38,605 nucleotides of DNA from Candidatus Heteroruminococcus faecigallinarum. GTDB lineage: Bacteria > Bacillota > Clostridia > Oscillospirales > Ruminococcaceae. Under the pieces are notes generated by a model, which saw only the letters and a list, made by a program, of their open reading frames with translations, had not been told where the DNA came from and made no database searches. The translations under genes and the position numbers were made by a program. The stretch is taken from assembly GCA_904387055.1 (NCBI GenBank), contig CAJFKV010000016.1, positions 1-38,605 on the forward strand, read 5' to 3'. The first letter of the stretch is position 1; each line of letters starts with the position of its first letter. Positions 32,420 through 38,605 of this stretch are shown in pieces.

Positions 32420-33412
32420 ATGTCCATCGGAGCCGAACAGCGCTACTATATGAAGCTGAAGGCTGTTTACTATTACTACGAAAAGGATTATACCCAGACC
32501 GAGATTGCCCAGATGCTGAACGTCTCCCGCATTACCCTCAGCAAGCTGCTGAAGGAAGCCCGGGAGGAGGGAATGGTCAAGATCGAGATTGTGGACTACC
32601 GGAATGTCCGCCAGCTGCTGGAGCTGGAGGCCCAGCTGAAGGATCGGTTCGGCCTGCTGGATGTCAAGGTAGTGGATTGTCTGGAGGACGACCGGGAGGA
32701 GATCTCCCGGAAACTGGCGGTGGCCGGGGCCCGGTATCTGGACCACATTCTCCGCAGCGGGATGCGGGTAGGCATCGCCTGGGGAAGGACGCTGGAGATG
32801 ATGGTGGATCATCTCAGCGAGAACCGCACCATCACCGGCATCGAGGTGGACACTTTGTTGGGCGGCGCCGGTACTGCCGGGACCAACATTCAGCCCAACA
32901 TCATCGCCCAGCGGCTGATCGAGAAATATAGCGGCACCGGCTACATCATCAATGCCCCCTATCTGTGCCAGACCGAGGAGCTCTGTCAGGCCATCAAGGC
33001 GGAACCCCATATCGCCGACGTCATCAGCCGGGCCCAGGAGGCGGACATCACCCTGGTGGGGATTGGGGAGAAGCCGGAGCTGGCCTCCGGGTACGACTCC
33101 GGGTATCGATACACCGACGAGGTCCTGGAGGACCTGCTGGCCCATCACGCGGTGGGGGACATCTGCGCCAATTTCTTTGACATCTATGGGAAGCTGTGCG
33201 ACAGTTCCGTCTGCCGGCGGGTAGTCTCCATCGACATCAGCCAGCTGCACAAGCACAAGCGGGTGATTGCCGTGGCCGGCGGTCCCAACAAGGTGGAGGC
33301 GGTGCTGGGAGCGCTGAACGGCGGGTATCTCCATGTGCTGGTGACCGACAAGTTTACCGCCCGCCAGGTGCTGGAGCTGGACCGGCAGCTGCGGGAAGGG
33401 GAACATCCATGA
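32420..33412 (+). CDS. SorC-family transcriptional regulator
   Basis: The 330-residue protein has an N-terminal helix-turn-helix (YTQTEIAQMLNVSRITLSKLLKEAREEGMV, about 25-55) and a SorC sugar-binding-like domain with GIAWGRTLEMMVDHL, LLGGAGTAG, VGIGE and VIAVAGGPNKVEAVLGAL. SorC-type regulators sense phosphorylated sugars or related metabolites. Position directly after the dehydrogenase genes suggests it controls them or a linked pathway. GAGGAG lies six bases upstream of the ATG. Confidence 0.9.
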   Translation: MSIGAEQRYYMKLKAVYYYYEKDYTQTEIAQMLNVSRITLSKLLKEAREEGMVKIEIVDYRNVRQLLELEAQLKDRFGLLDVKVVDCLEDDREEISRKLAVAGARYLDHILRSGMRVGIAWGRTLEMMVDHLSENRTITGIEVDTLLGGAGTAGTNIQPNIIAQRLIEKYSGTGYIINAPYLCQTEELCQAIKAEPHIADVISRAQEADITLVGIGEKPELASGYDSGYRYTDEVLEDLLAHHAVGDICANFFDIYGKLCDSSVCRRVVSIDISQLHKHKRVIAVAGGPNKVEAVLGALNGGYLHVLVTDKFTARQVLELDRQLREGEHP

Positions 33413-33514
33413 CCCCTGTGGGGAAAGATTTATCGTTTGTTTACCTTTTCGGCCAATTTTTTCGGTATGATAAAGGGGAACGGTCAGCCGAAAAAGATGG
33501 ATGCAAATTTGTGG

Positions 33515-33543
33515 TTGTGTTTTTTTGCCCGATGGGGTATAAT
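33515..33543 (+). promoter_or_regulatory. Promoter of the SRP RNA gene
   Basis: TTGTGT and TATAAT are 17 bases apart, placing the transcript start near 33550, just before the SRP RNA structure. Confidence 0.75.
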
Positions 33544-33549
33544 AGCACG

Positions 33550-33712
33550 GTAGGACAGACCGGGTACGTGTTCTGTCATGCGGATATGCGGGTCCTGTGC
33601 GACGGAGCGCCGTGAACCATGTCAGGCGGGGAACCGAGCAGCATTAAGCGGTTGCCACCGGGTGCCGCAGGTAATCTGCATATCCGCGTGAGAGCACGCG
33701 TGCCGGTCTTTT
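33550..33712 (+). ncRNA. ffs: Signal recognition particle RNA (4.5S-type), compact form
   Basis: The conserved Ffh-binding domain is clear: GTCAGG-CGG-GGAA-CCG-AGCAGC with a GGAA tetraloop around 33621-33642. A long rod forms around it: GCGGATATGC (33580-33589) pairs perfectly with GCATATCCGC (33678-33687), and AGACCGG (33557-33563) with CCGGTCT (33703-33709). The ends are estimated from the helix, the promoter and the TTTT after 33708. About 160 bases is short for Firmicutes that have an Alu domain (about 270). Position just before dnaX is the same as in Bacillus. Confidence 0.88.
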
Positions 33713-33750
33713 CTTATCCATCCGGCTGGGATGCCCGGGAGGTGACCAGG

Positions 33751-35346
33751 ATGTATCAAGCCTTATACCGAAAATACCGTCCCCAGGTATTCGACGACGT
33801 GGTGGGGCAGGAGCCCATCACCACCACCCTGCGCAACGAGATTGCCGCGGGGCGGCCGGCCCATGCCTATCTGTTCATGGGTTCCCGGGGAACCGGCAAA
33901 ACCACCTGTTCCAAAATCGTGGCCAAGGCGGTGAACTGCCTCCATCCCCAGGACGGCAATCCCTGCGGGGAGTGTGAAATCTGCCGGGGGATCGACAACG
34001 GCTCGGTGGTGGATGTGGTGGAGATTGACGCCGCCAGCAACAATGGGGTGGACAACATCCGGGAGCTGCGGGACGAAGCGGCCTTCACCCCCAATCTGGC
34101 CCGGTACCGGGTGTACATCATCGACGAGGTGCACATGCTCAGCATGGGGGCCTTCAACGCCCTCCTCAAGATCATGGAGGAGCCGCCGCCCCATGTGATT
34201 TTCATTCTGGCAACCACCGAGGCCCACAAGGTGCCGGCCACCATTCTGTCCCGCTGCCAGCGGTTTGACTTCCGCCGGATCCCTTCCGAGACGATTGCCG
34301 CCCGTCTGCAGGCGGTGGCCCGGCAGGAGGCCCTTCCTCTTCACGAGGACGCCGCCCTGCTGATTGCCCGGATGGCCGACGGGGGGATGCGGGATGCCCT
34401 CTCCCTGCTGGACCTTTGTTCCTCCCATGGTGGCGAGATCACGGTGGAATCGGTGCGGCAGGTGTGCGGCCTGGCGGATCAGGAATACCTGTTCCAGCTG
34501 GGGGAGACCATCGCCAACCGGGACACCGGCGCCCTTCTGGAGCTGATCCAGCGCTTGGGAGGATTGGCGGTGGAGTACGACCGGCTGTGTGAACAGCTGA
34601 TCGGCCATTACCGGAACCTGATGGTGGCCAAATCTGCCCAGAATCCCGCCGATCTGATCCTCTGCCTGCCCGAGCAGCTGGAGGATTACCGCCGCCAGGC
34701 GGACCGGTTCAAGATGGGCGAGATCATCGACGGGCTGGGCATCCTGCAGGAGGCCATGGCCGCCATGAGCCGGACCCCTTCCCGGAAAACGGTGCTGGAG
34801 ATGGCGGCGGTCCGCCTCTGCGATCCGTCCCTGGCCACCGGAAACGGCCAGCTGCTGGAGCGGATTGCCCGTCTGGAAAGCCAGCTGGCCGCACTCATGG
34901 CCGGGCAAGGGGTGCCCCCCACTGTCCGGCAGGCCCCGCCGCCGGCCGCCGAGCCGAAACCGGCGGAGCCGCAGCCCCAGCCGGTTCGCCGCCCTGCCTC
35001 TCCGGCAGGGGGAGAGGAGCCGGTCTTCTTCGAGGGATGGCCCCAGGTGCTGGAGCTGCTCAAGCAGAAAAACGGCCCCCTTCATGGCTTTTTGGCCGGA
35101 TCGACCGCCTATCTGGCGGGGGGGCGGGTACTGATCAATTCCCGCAACACCATGTTCCTGGAGCTGGTGCGGTCCAACGCCCAGGCCAAGGAGGACATTC
35201 GGGCCTGCATCCTGCAGGTGACGGGGCGGACCTATGGCATCGGTCCCTATACGGCCCCCGCTGCGGAGGCGGCCCAGGAAAACAGCGAGTTGGACAGCCT
35301 TCTGGCCCGTGCCAAAGAGGCCGGAGTGGATGTTTCCATCAAATAA
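33751..35346 (+). CDS. dnaX: DNA polymerase III subunit gamma/tau DnaX
   Basis: This 531-residue clamp-loader ATPase has Walker A GSRGTGKTT near 45, a zinc module with four cysteines (NCLHPQDGNPCGECEIC), Walker B IIDEVHMLS and sensor LSRCQRFDF. A Pro/Ala-rich linker (about 390-420) and a C-terminal tau-like domain follow. I place the start at ATG 33751, behind GGGAGGTG. The open frame continues upstream to 33619, but that part is SRP RNA. Confidence 0.95.
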   Translation: MYQALYRKYRPQVFDDVVGQEPITTTLRNEIAAGRPAHAYLFMGSRGTGKTTCSKIVAKAVNCLHPQDGNPCGECEICRGIDNGSVVDVVEIDAASNNGVDNIRELRDEAAFTPNLARYRVYIIDEVHMLSMGAFNALLKIMEEPPPHVIFILATTEAHKVPATILSRCQRFDFRRIPSETIAARLQAVARQEALPLHEDAALLIARMADGGMRDALSLLDLCSSHGGEITVESVRQVCGLADQEYLFQLGETIANRDTGALLELIQRLGGLAVEYDRLCEQLIGHYRNLMVAKSAQNPADLILCLPEQLEDYRRQADRFKMGEIIDGLGILQEAMAAMSRTPSRKTVLEMAAVRLCDPSLATGNGQLLERIARLESQLAALMAGQGVPPTVRQAPPPAAEPKPAEPQPQPVRRPASPAGGEEPVFFEGWPQVLELLKQKNGPLHGFLAGSTAYLAGGRVLINSRNTMFLELVRSNAQAKEDIRACILQVTGRTYGIGPYTAPAAEAAQENSELDSLLARAKEAGVDVSIK

Positions 35347-35377
35347 ACGATTTTCAAGCAAACGGAGGATATGAATC

Positions 35378-35728
35378 ATGAAAGCAAGACTTCCGCAAGG
35401 GTACGGCGGTGGCGGCATTGCCAACACCAAGCAGCTGCTGCAGCAGGCACAGAAGATGCAGGAGGCCATGGCCGCTAAGCAGGCAGAGCTGGCTGAGCAG
35501 GAATACACCGCTACGGCCGGCGGCGGCGTGGTTACCGTCAAGGTCAACGGCAAACGGGAGCTCACGTCCCTGGTTCTCAAGCCGGAAGTGGTGGACCCGG
35601 AAGATATTGATATGCTCCAGGATCTGGTGATCGCGGCGGTCAACGAGGCCCTGCGCATTGCCGAGGAGACCAATTCTGCGGAGATGGACAAGATTACCGG
35701 TGGGCTGAATATCCCCGGCATGATGTAG
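35378..35728 (+). CDS. ybaB: Nucleoid-associated protein YbaB/EbfC
   Basis: This 116-residue DNA-binding protein has a helical LLQQAQKMQEAMAAKQAEL, GGGVVTVKVNGKREL, PEVVDPEDIDMLQDLVIAAVNEA and a GLNIPGMM tail. It lies between dnaX and recR in the standard order and is translated from CGGAGG. Confidence 0.95.
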   Translation: MKARLPQGYGGGGIANTKQLLQQAQKMQEAMAAKQAELAEQEYTATAGGGVVTVKVNGKRELTSLVLKPEVVDPEDIDMLQDLVIAAVNEALRIAEETNSAEMDKITGGLNIPGMM

Positions 35729-35758
35729 CCCTCAGCAGAAAGGAAGGGAGCGGTCTCC

Positions 35759-36358
35759 ATGGCCAATCAGGTATTGCCCCTGGTAAAATTGATCGAGCAG
35801 TTTGCCCGGCTGCCGGGAATCGGCCGGAAAAGCGCCCAGCGGCTGGCCTTCCATGTCCTGGACATGCCCAAGGAAAAGGCCCAGGAGTTTGCCCAGGCCA
35901 TTCTGGACGCGAAGGAGAAGATCCGCCGGTGTTCCTGCTGCCAGGACCTGTCGGACGGGGAACTTTGCCCTGTCTGTCGGGACGATTCCCGGGACCGAAC
36001 CACCATCTGTGTTGTGGAAGCGCCCCAGGATGTGATGGCGTTTGAACGGACGAAGGAATATAAGGGGCTGTATCATGTGCTCCATGGCCTTCTTTCCCCC
36101 ATGGATGGGGTGGGCCCGGAGCAGCTGACCATCAAGGAGCTGCTGGCCCGCCTTGGCTCGGGGGAGGTGCAGGAGGTCATCATGGCCACCAATCCCACCG
36201 TGGAAGGGGAGGCGACCGCCATGTATTTGGCGCGCCTCCTCAAGCCCATGGGGGTGAAGGTCACCCGCCTGGCCTATGGCATTCCGGTGGGGGGAAATCT
36301 GGAGTTTGCCGATGAAGTGACCCTCTACCGCGCTCTGGAAGGGCGCAGCGAGCTTTGA
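35759..36358 (+). CDS. recR: Recombination mediator RecR
   Basis: This 199-residue protein has the helix-hairpin-helix [17 protein letters not shown], a four-cysteine zinc finger CSCC...CPVC near residue 60, and a Toprim domain with [13 protein letters not shown] and [15 protein letters not shown]. It works with RecO, also encoded in this window, in RecA loading. Confidence 0.96.
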   Translation: MANQVLPLVKLIEQFARLPGIGRKSAQRLAFHVLDMPKEKAQEFAQAILDAKEKIRRCSCCQDLSDGELCPVCRDDSRDRTTICVVEAPQDVMAFERTKEYKGLYHVLHGLLSPMDGVGPEQLTIKELLARLGSGEVQEVIMATNPTVEGEATAMYLARLLKPMGVKVTRLAYGIPVGGNLEFADEVTLYRALEGRSEL

Positions 36359-36375
36359 AAGGGGAGAACCCTGTC

Positions 36376-36768
36376 ATGAATCTGGAATCCCTGAAGAAGT
36401 TTATCAAGTTCGGCATTACCGGCGTGATGAATACCCTGGTGGATTTTGTGGTGTACAGCCTGCTTACCTTTGGGCTGTCGGTCAACCTGTACCTGGCCCA
36501 GGTGGTGGGGTATAGCTGCGGCATGGTGAACAGCTACGTTGTCAACCGCCGCTGGACCTTCCGGACCAAGGAGCGGTTTTTCAGCGGAGAGGCCCTGCGG
36601 TTTGTGCTTCTCAACCTGGCGATGCTGGGGCTGAGCGTTCTTCTCCTGGCTTTCTTTAGCCAGACGATGGGGCTGGGAAGCTTTTTTGGAAAGGTGGCCT
36701 CCACCTGTGTGGTGATGGTGGTGAATTTCGTCGCCAACAAATTGTGGGTGTTCCGCAACACTCAATAA
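36376..36768 (+). CDS. GtrA-like membrane protein
   Basis: This 130-residue protein has four membrane helices and the family pattern KFGITGVMNTLVDFVVY, GYSCGMVNSYVVNRRWTF and VVNFVANKLWVF. GtrA-family proteins are thought to flip lipid-linked sugars for cell-surface glycosylation. I chose ATG 36376 with GGGGAG nine bases upstream; an upstream ATG overlaps recR. Confidence 0.88.
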   Translation: MNLESLKKFIKFGITGVMNTLVDFVVYSLLTFGLSVNLYLAQVVGYSCGMVNSYVVNRRWTFRTKERFFSGEALRFVLLNLAMLGLSVLLLAFFSQTMGLGSFFGKVASTCVVMVVNFVANKLWVFRNTQ

Positions 36769-36781
36769 AGGAGGGGAAAGG

Positions 36782-36997
36782 GTGAAACAGCTGCTGTGGT
36801 TGGCAGTGCTTTATCTGCTGGGCCTGGCCATGATCTTTTTTCCCCATCGATTGTGGCAGGTGGAACACTTCTTCTCGGTCAAAGGGGGAGAGCCCAGCGA
36901 GCTCTACCTGGCCATGATGCGGCTGGGCGGGATCGTTTTCCTGGTAATCGCCCTGGGAATGACCGCTTTTCTCCTCGGCCAGAAGTGGTTCTCCTAG
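36782..36997 (+). CDS. Small two-helix membrane protein (DUF6199-like)
   Basis: The 71-residue product has two hydrophobic helices flanking a polar loop, with [22 protein letters not shown] in between. The GGEPSELYL loop followed by an arginine and a second helix resembles the DUF6199 group; function unknown. The GTG start has AGGAGGGG close upstream. It follows gtrA by 13 bases. Confidence 0.7.
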   Translation: MKQLLWLAVLYLLGLAMIFFPHRLWQVEHFFSVKGGEPSELYLAMMRLGGIVFLVIALGMTAFLLGQKWFS

Positions 36998-37005
36998 TCT
37001 TCCCC

Positions 37006-37034
37006 TTGACATTTTGGGGGGAAGGTGGTATGAT
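37006..37034 (+). promoter_or_regulatory. Promoter of smpB
   Basis: TTGACA and TATGAT are exactly 17 bases apart. The transcript can continue into ssrA, since no terminator lies between. Confidence 0.85.
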
Positions 37035-37079
37035 AGCGCGGCAAGAGGGTGGACGCTCCATGAAAGGCAGGTGACATCG

Positions 37080-37547
37080 ATGCCCGAGGCAACAATTAAG
37101 AATATTTCCTACAATCGGCAGGCCCGCCACGAATATTTTGTGGACGAGACGCTGGAAGCGGGAATTGTGCTGGTGGGCACCGAGGTCAAAAGCCTGCGCC
37201 AGGGGGGCGTCAATCTGAAGGACAGCTGGTGCGACCTGGTGGAGGGAGAACTGTTTATCCGCCAGATGCACATCAGCCCTTACGACAAGGGGAACATCTT
37301 CAACCGGGACCCCATGCGGCCCAGGAAGCTGCTCCTTCACAAGCAGCAGATCCGCCGGCTCATTGGCCTGATGAAGCAGCAGGGCATCACCCTCATTCCC
37401 CTTTCCATCTATTTCAAGGGCTCCCGGGTAAAGGTCCAGGTGGGCATCTGCCGAGGGAAAAAGCTCTACGACAAGCGGGCCGATATGGCCAAGCGGGACG
37501 CCAAACGGGATATGGACCGTGCCCTCAAGGCGCGGAACCGGTCCTAG
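37080..37547 (+). CDS. smpB: SsrA-binding protein SmpB
   Basis: This 155-residue protein binds tmRNA and brings it to stalled ribosomes. Signatures are [54 protein letters not shown] and the C-terminal [19 protein letters not shown] tail that enters the decoding centre. ATG 37080 follows AGGTGA. Its RNA partner ssrA starts 43 bases later. Confidence 0.96.
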   Translation: MPEATIKNISYNRQARHEYFVDETLEAGIVLVGTEVKSLRQGGVNLKDSWCDLVEGELFIRQMHISPYDKGNIFNRDPMRPRKLLLHKQQIRRLIGLMKQQGITLIPLSIYFKGSRVKVQVGICRGKKLYDKRADMAKRDAKRDMDRALKARNRS

Positions 37548-37590
37548 CAGCTTTGTAAGAGAGGGGCCGATCTGGCTCCTTTCAAGATAC

Positions 37591-37939
37591 GGGGACGTAA
37601 AGGTTTCGACGGGGATCGTGAAATCTGGTAAGCGAGTAGAGGCGCTCGACCTCTTAAAAACGGGCAAACTTTCAAGATAAACGCCGACGATAGTTACGCG
37701 TTTGCGGCTTAATTAAGCCGCCGTTCTGCCCCGCAGCACCACGGGCGGGAACAGAGCGTCGATTAGTGGTCAACGTTAACGGCCTGCTCCTCGAAGCCGA
37801 TTAACGTATTAGAGGATACTAAGGCCCGCAGCCTGTTTGCCGGCGGCGAGCCGAGGGAATGGGAAAGGACAAACTGCACTCGGAGAAAGCCAGATGAATC
37901 GGTTTTCGGACGCGGGTTCGATTCCCGCCGTCTCCACCA
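37591..37939 (+). ncRNA. ssrA: Transfer-messenger RNA
   Basis: The 5' end GGGGACG pairs with CGTCTCC before an encoded ACCA, and the first bases GTAAAGGTTTCGAC and the T arm GCGGGTTCGATTCCCGC are typical. The tag frame runs from GGG at 37662 to TAA at 37710-37712, encoding GQTFKINADDSYAFAA. The AFAA end is a good ClpXP degradation signal, and G as first coded residue matches other Firmicutes. The total is 349 bases. Confidence 0.95.
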
Positions 37940-37957
37940 TCTATAATGGTCAGTTTA

Positions 37958-37987
37958 GATCGGATGCGTGTAAAAGCGCATCCGATC
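37958..37987 (+). terminator. Terminator-like hairpin after ssrA
   Basis: An 11-bp stem GATCGGATGCG/CGCATCCGATC is followed by GGCCTTTTCC. It probably ends the smpB-ssrA transcript. Confidence 0.75.
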
Positions 37988-38096
37988 GGCCTTTTCCGGG
38001 GTTTTTCTGACCTCAATTTCAGCCGAAAAACAAAAGATCGGCTAACCGTTTTTTCAGGAACTGTAGGGACTCGAACCCATACGTTCCCCCAAAAGC

Positions 38097-38144
38097 AAAA
38101 GGCGCCCTTTTTGATTGGACATTCTTTCAAAAAGGGCGCCTTTT
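38097..38144. terminator. Symmetrical 18-bp hairpin
   Basis: AAAAGGCGCCCTTTTTGA pairs perfectly with TCAAAAAGGGCGCCTTTT around a 12-base loop. Tracts of T on both strands make it a bidirectional terminator. It carries the 12-base module GGCGCCCTTTTT repeated further right. The 37940-38301 stretch holds no gene I can support. Confidence 0.8.
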
Positions 38145-38170
38145 TTGTTTCTCCGAAAATCTGGCGACCA

Positions 38171-38190
38171 CCCGGCAGGGCCCTGCCGGG
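38171..38190. repeat. Perfect 20-base palindrome
   Basis: CCCGGCAGGG is followed directly by its reverse complement with no loop. It could be a protein-binding site or half of a cruciform; nothing in the window identifies the binder. Confidence 0.6.
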
Positions 38191-38214
38191 AAAGGACGCC
38201 TTCATATAGATCAC

Positions 38215-38282
38215 GCCGGCGCCACCAAAAAGGGCGCCGGCATCAAACTACCCCAGGGCGTCGCAGAAGCGGCGCCCTTTTT
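38215..38282 (+). promoter_or_regulatory. Two mutually exclusive hairpins before the cysteine-rich gene
   Basis: GCCGGCGCC (38215-38223) can pair with GGCGCCGGC (38233-38241). Alternatively AAAAAGGGCGCC (38227-38238) can pair with GGCGCCCTTTTT (38271-38282), a hairpin ending in T-rich sequence like a terminator. Both cannot form at once, which is the layout of an attenuator. The ATG of the next gene is 20 bases downstream. Confidence 0.45.
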
Positions 38283-38301
38283 CATTTGGGAGGAAAGCAA
38301 T

Positions 38302-38478
38302 ATGAGCAAAAACAAAGTGATCCCTCTTTGCAGCTGGCGTGCTGTACCCATCCCCCAACGCTGTGAGGGCTGCCCCTACCCCAAGGTAGGCTTCGTCTGC
38401 TACGGAAAGGATGGGAGCTGCCTGCGCTCCGATGTGCAGGAAATGGAAGTGCGGCAGGCGCCAAAAAAGGCCAAGTAA
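38302..38478 (+). CDS. Small cysteine-rich protein, 58 residues
   Basis: ATG 38302 follows GGAGG at eight bases, and the frame runs 58 codons to TAA. Five cysteines (10, 21, 24, 33, 40), two of them in CEGCPYPK, suggest a small zinc or iron-sulfur protein. The tail is lysine-rich (APKKAK). There is no signal peptide. I do not recognise the family; similar short cysteine-rich frames occur on phages and integrative elements, and the position just after ssrA allows that origin here. Confidence 0.6.
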   Translation: MSKNKVIPLCSWRAVPIPQRCEGCPYPKVGFVCYGKDGSCLRSDVQEMEVRQAPKKAK

Positions 38479-38550
38479 GTTTGTTGGGTTTGGGTATCGC
38501 TTTCCAGCGCAGAAGGCGGTATGCTGTTGGGTTGGAAAGGAGGAAGCGAA

Positions 38551-38605
38551 ATGAGGAGGGCTTTGAAAGCCACCATCTGTAATGAAGCGCACCCCGAATA
38601 TGGGG
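38551..38605 (+). CDS. Start of a gene cut by the window end
   Basis: AAAGGAGG lies seven bases before ATG 38551, and the frame is open to the end, beginning MRRALKATICNEAHPEYG. The HPEYG pattern recalls N-termini of short proteins on gut Firmicutes mobile elements, but 18 residues are too few for a name. Confidence 0.5.
   Translation, partial: MRRALKATICNEAHPEYG

Noticed and set aside
33619-33750. N-terminal extension of dnaX
   Set aside because: The DNA folds as SRP RNA, and a strong ribosome site precedes ATG 33751, where the family normally starts.
38060-38092. tRNA-like T-arm sequence on the minus strand after ssrA
   Set aside because: GGTTCGAGTCC is present, but only three stem pairs form and no acceptor, D or anticodon arm can be found. 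It may be a remnant, but I cannot support a tRNA.
37819-38214. A minus-strand frame containing GGNRTRVRKP
   Set aside because: This is the well-known false protein read from the antisense of tmRNA.
38097-38282. CRISPR-like repeat array
   Set aside because: Repeats are inverted, too short and unevenly spaced, and no cas gene is present.

Overview
The window reads as a chromosomal stretch of a GC-rich, anaerobic, spore-forming Firmicute, most likely an Oscillospiraceae (Flavonifractor / Intestinimonas / Lawsonibacter type). This is inferred from the sporulation genes ylbJ, yqfC and yqfD, the Bacillus-like gene orders phoH-ybeY-dgkA-era-recO and ffs-dnaX-ybaB-recR, a rubrerythrin, strong AGGAGG ribosome-binding sites and several TTG/GTG starts. 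There is no CRISPR array, insertion sequence or complete prophage.

Layout. 1-988: the end of an alpha-ribazole transporter (CblT) and an alpha-ribazole kinase (CblS), a cobalamin lower-ligand salvage pair. 1041-2235: a tRNA-Ala(GGC) with a near-perfect promoter and terminator, then a DUF3786 gene. 2236-4460: a region with signs of decay. It has a MerR-type promoter with no regulator beside it, a transglutaminase-like lipoprotein, and a lipoprotein 5' end joined out of frame to the 3' half of a histidine kinase. 4504-5405: rubrerythrin (minus) and a 44-codon orphan gene (plus). 5404-10041 (minus): a probable operon of a YdcF-like protein, a PflX-type radical SAM protein, two lipoproteins flanking MsrAB, and a RibD/DHFR-like reductase. 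10140-13420 (minus): a small four-cysteine protein and a 1004-residue membrane-anchored cell-wall hydrolase joining a GHL10 domain to an Amidase_3 domain.

13614-23678: ylbJ (minus) faces yqfC-yqfD (plus) across an inverted repeat that looks like two superimposed sigma-E promoters. Then follow phoH, ybeY, dgkA, era, a YqzL-like gene, recO, mutS2 and a HAD phosphatase. 23977-33412: an HD-domain protein, PTS enzyme I and HPr (ptsI before ptsH), then a 2-oxoacid (pyruvate or acetoin) dehydrogenase operon E1alpha-E1beta-E2-E3 followed by a SorC-family regulator. GC-rich hairpins sit at the E1beta/E2, E2/E3 and E3/regulator junctions. The codon choice of these genes differs from the neighbours and suggests high expression.

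33515-37939: SRP RNA, dnaX, ybaB, recR, gtrA, a small membrane protein, smpB and tmRNA (ssrA), so both parts of the trans-translation system are adjacent. 37940-38605: a gene-poor stretch with a 12-base module present four times in opposing orientations, then a 58-residue cysteine-rich protein and the start of another gene. This may be the edge of a mobile island inserted at ssrA.

Most of the window is housekeeping. The least ordinary parts are the lipoprotein/kinase chimera, the orphan MerR-type promoter, the symmetrical sigma-E promoter, the E2 subunit with duplicated lipoyl and E3-binding domains, and the repeat module after ssrA.
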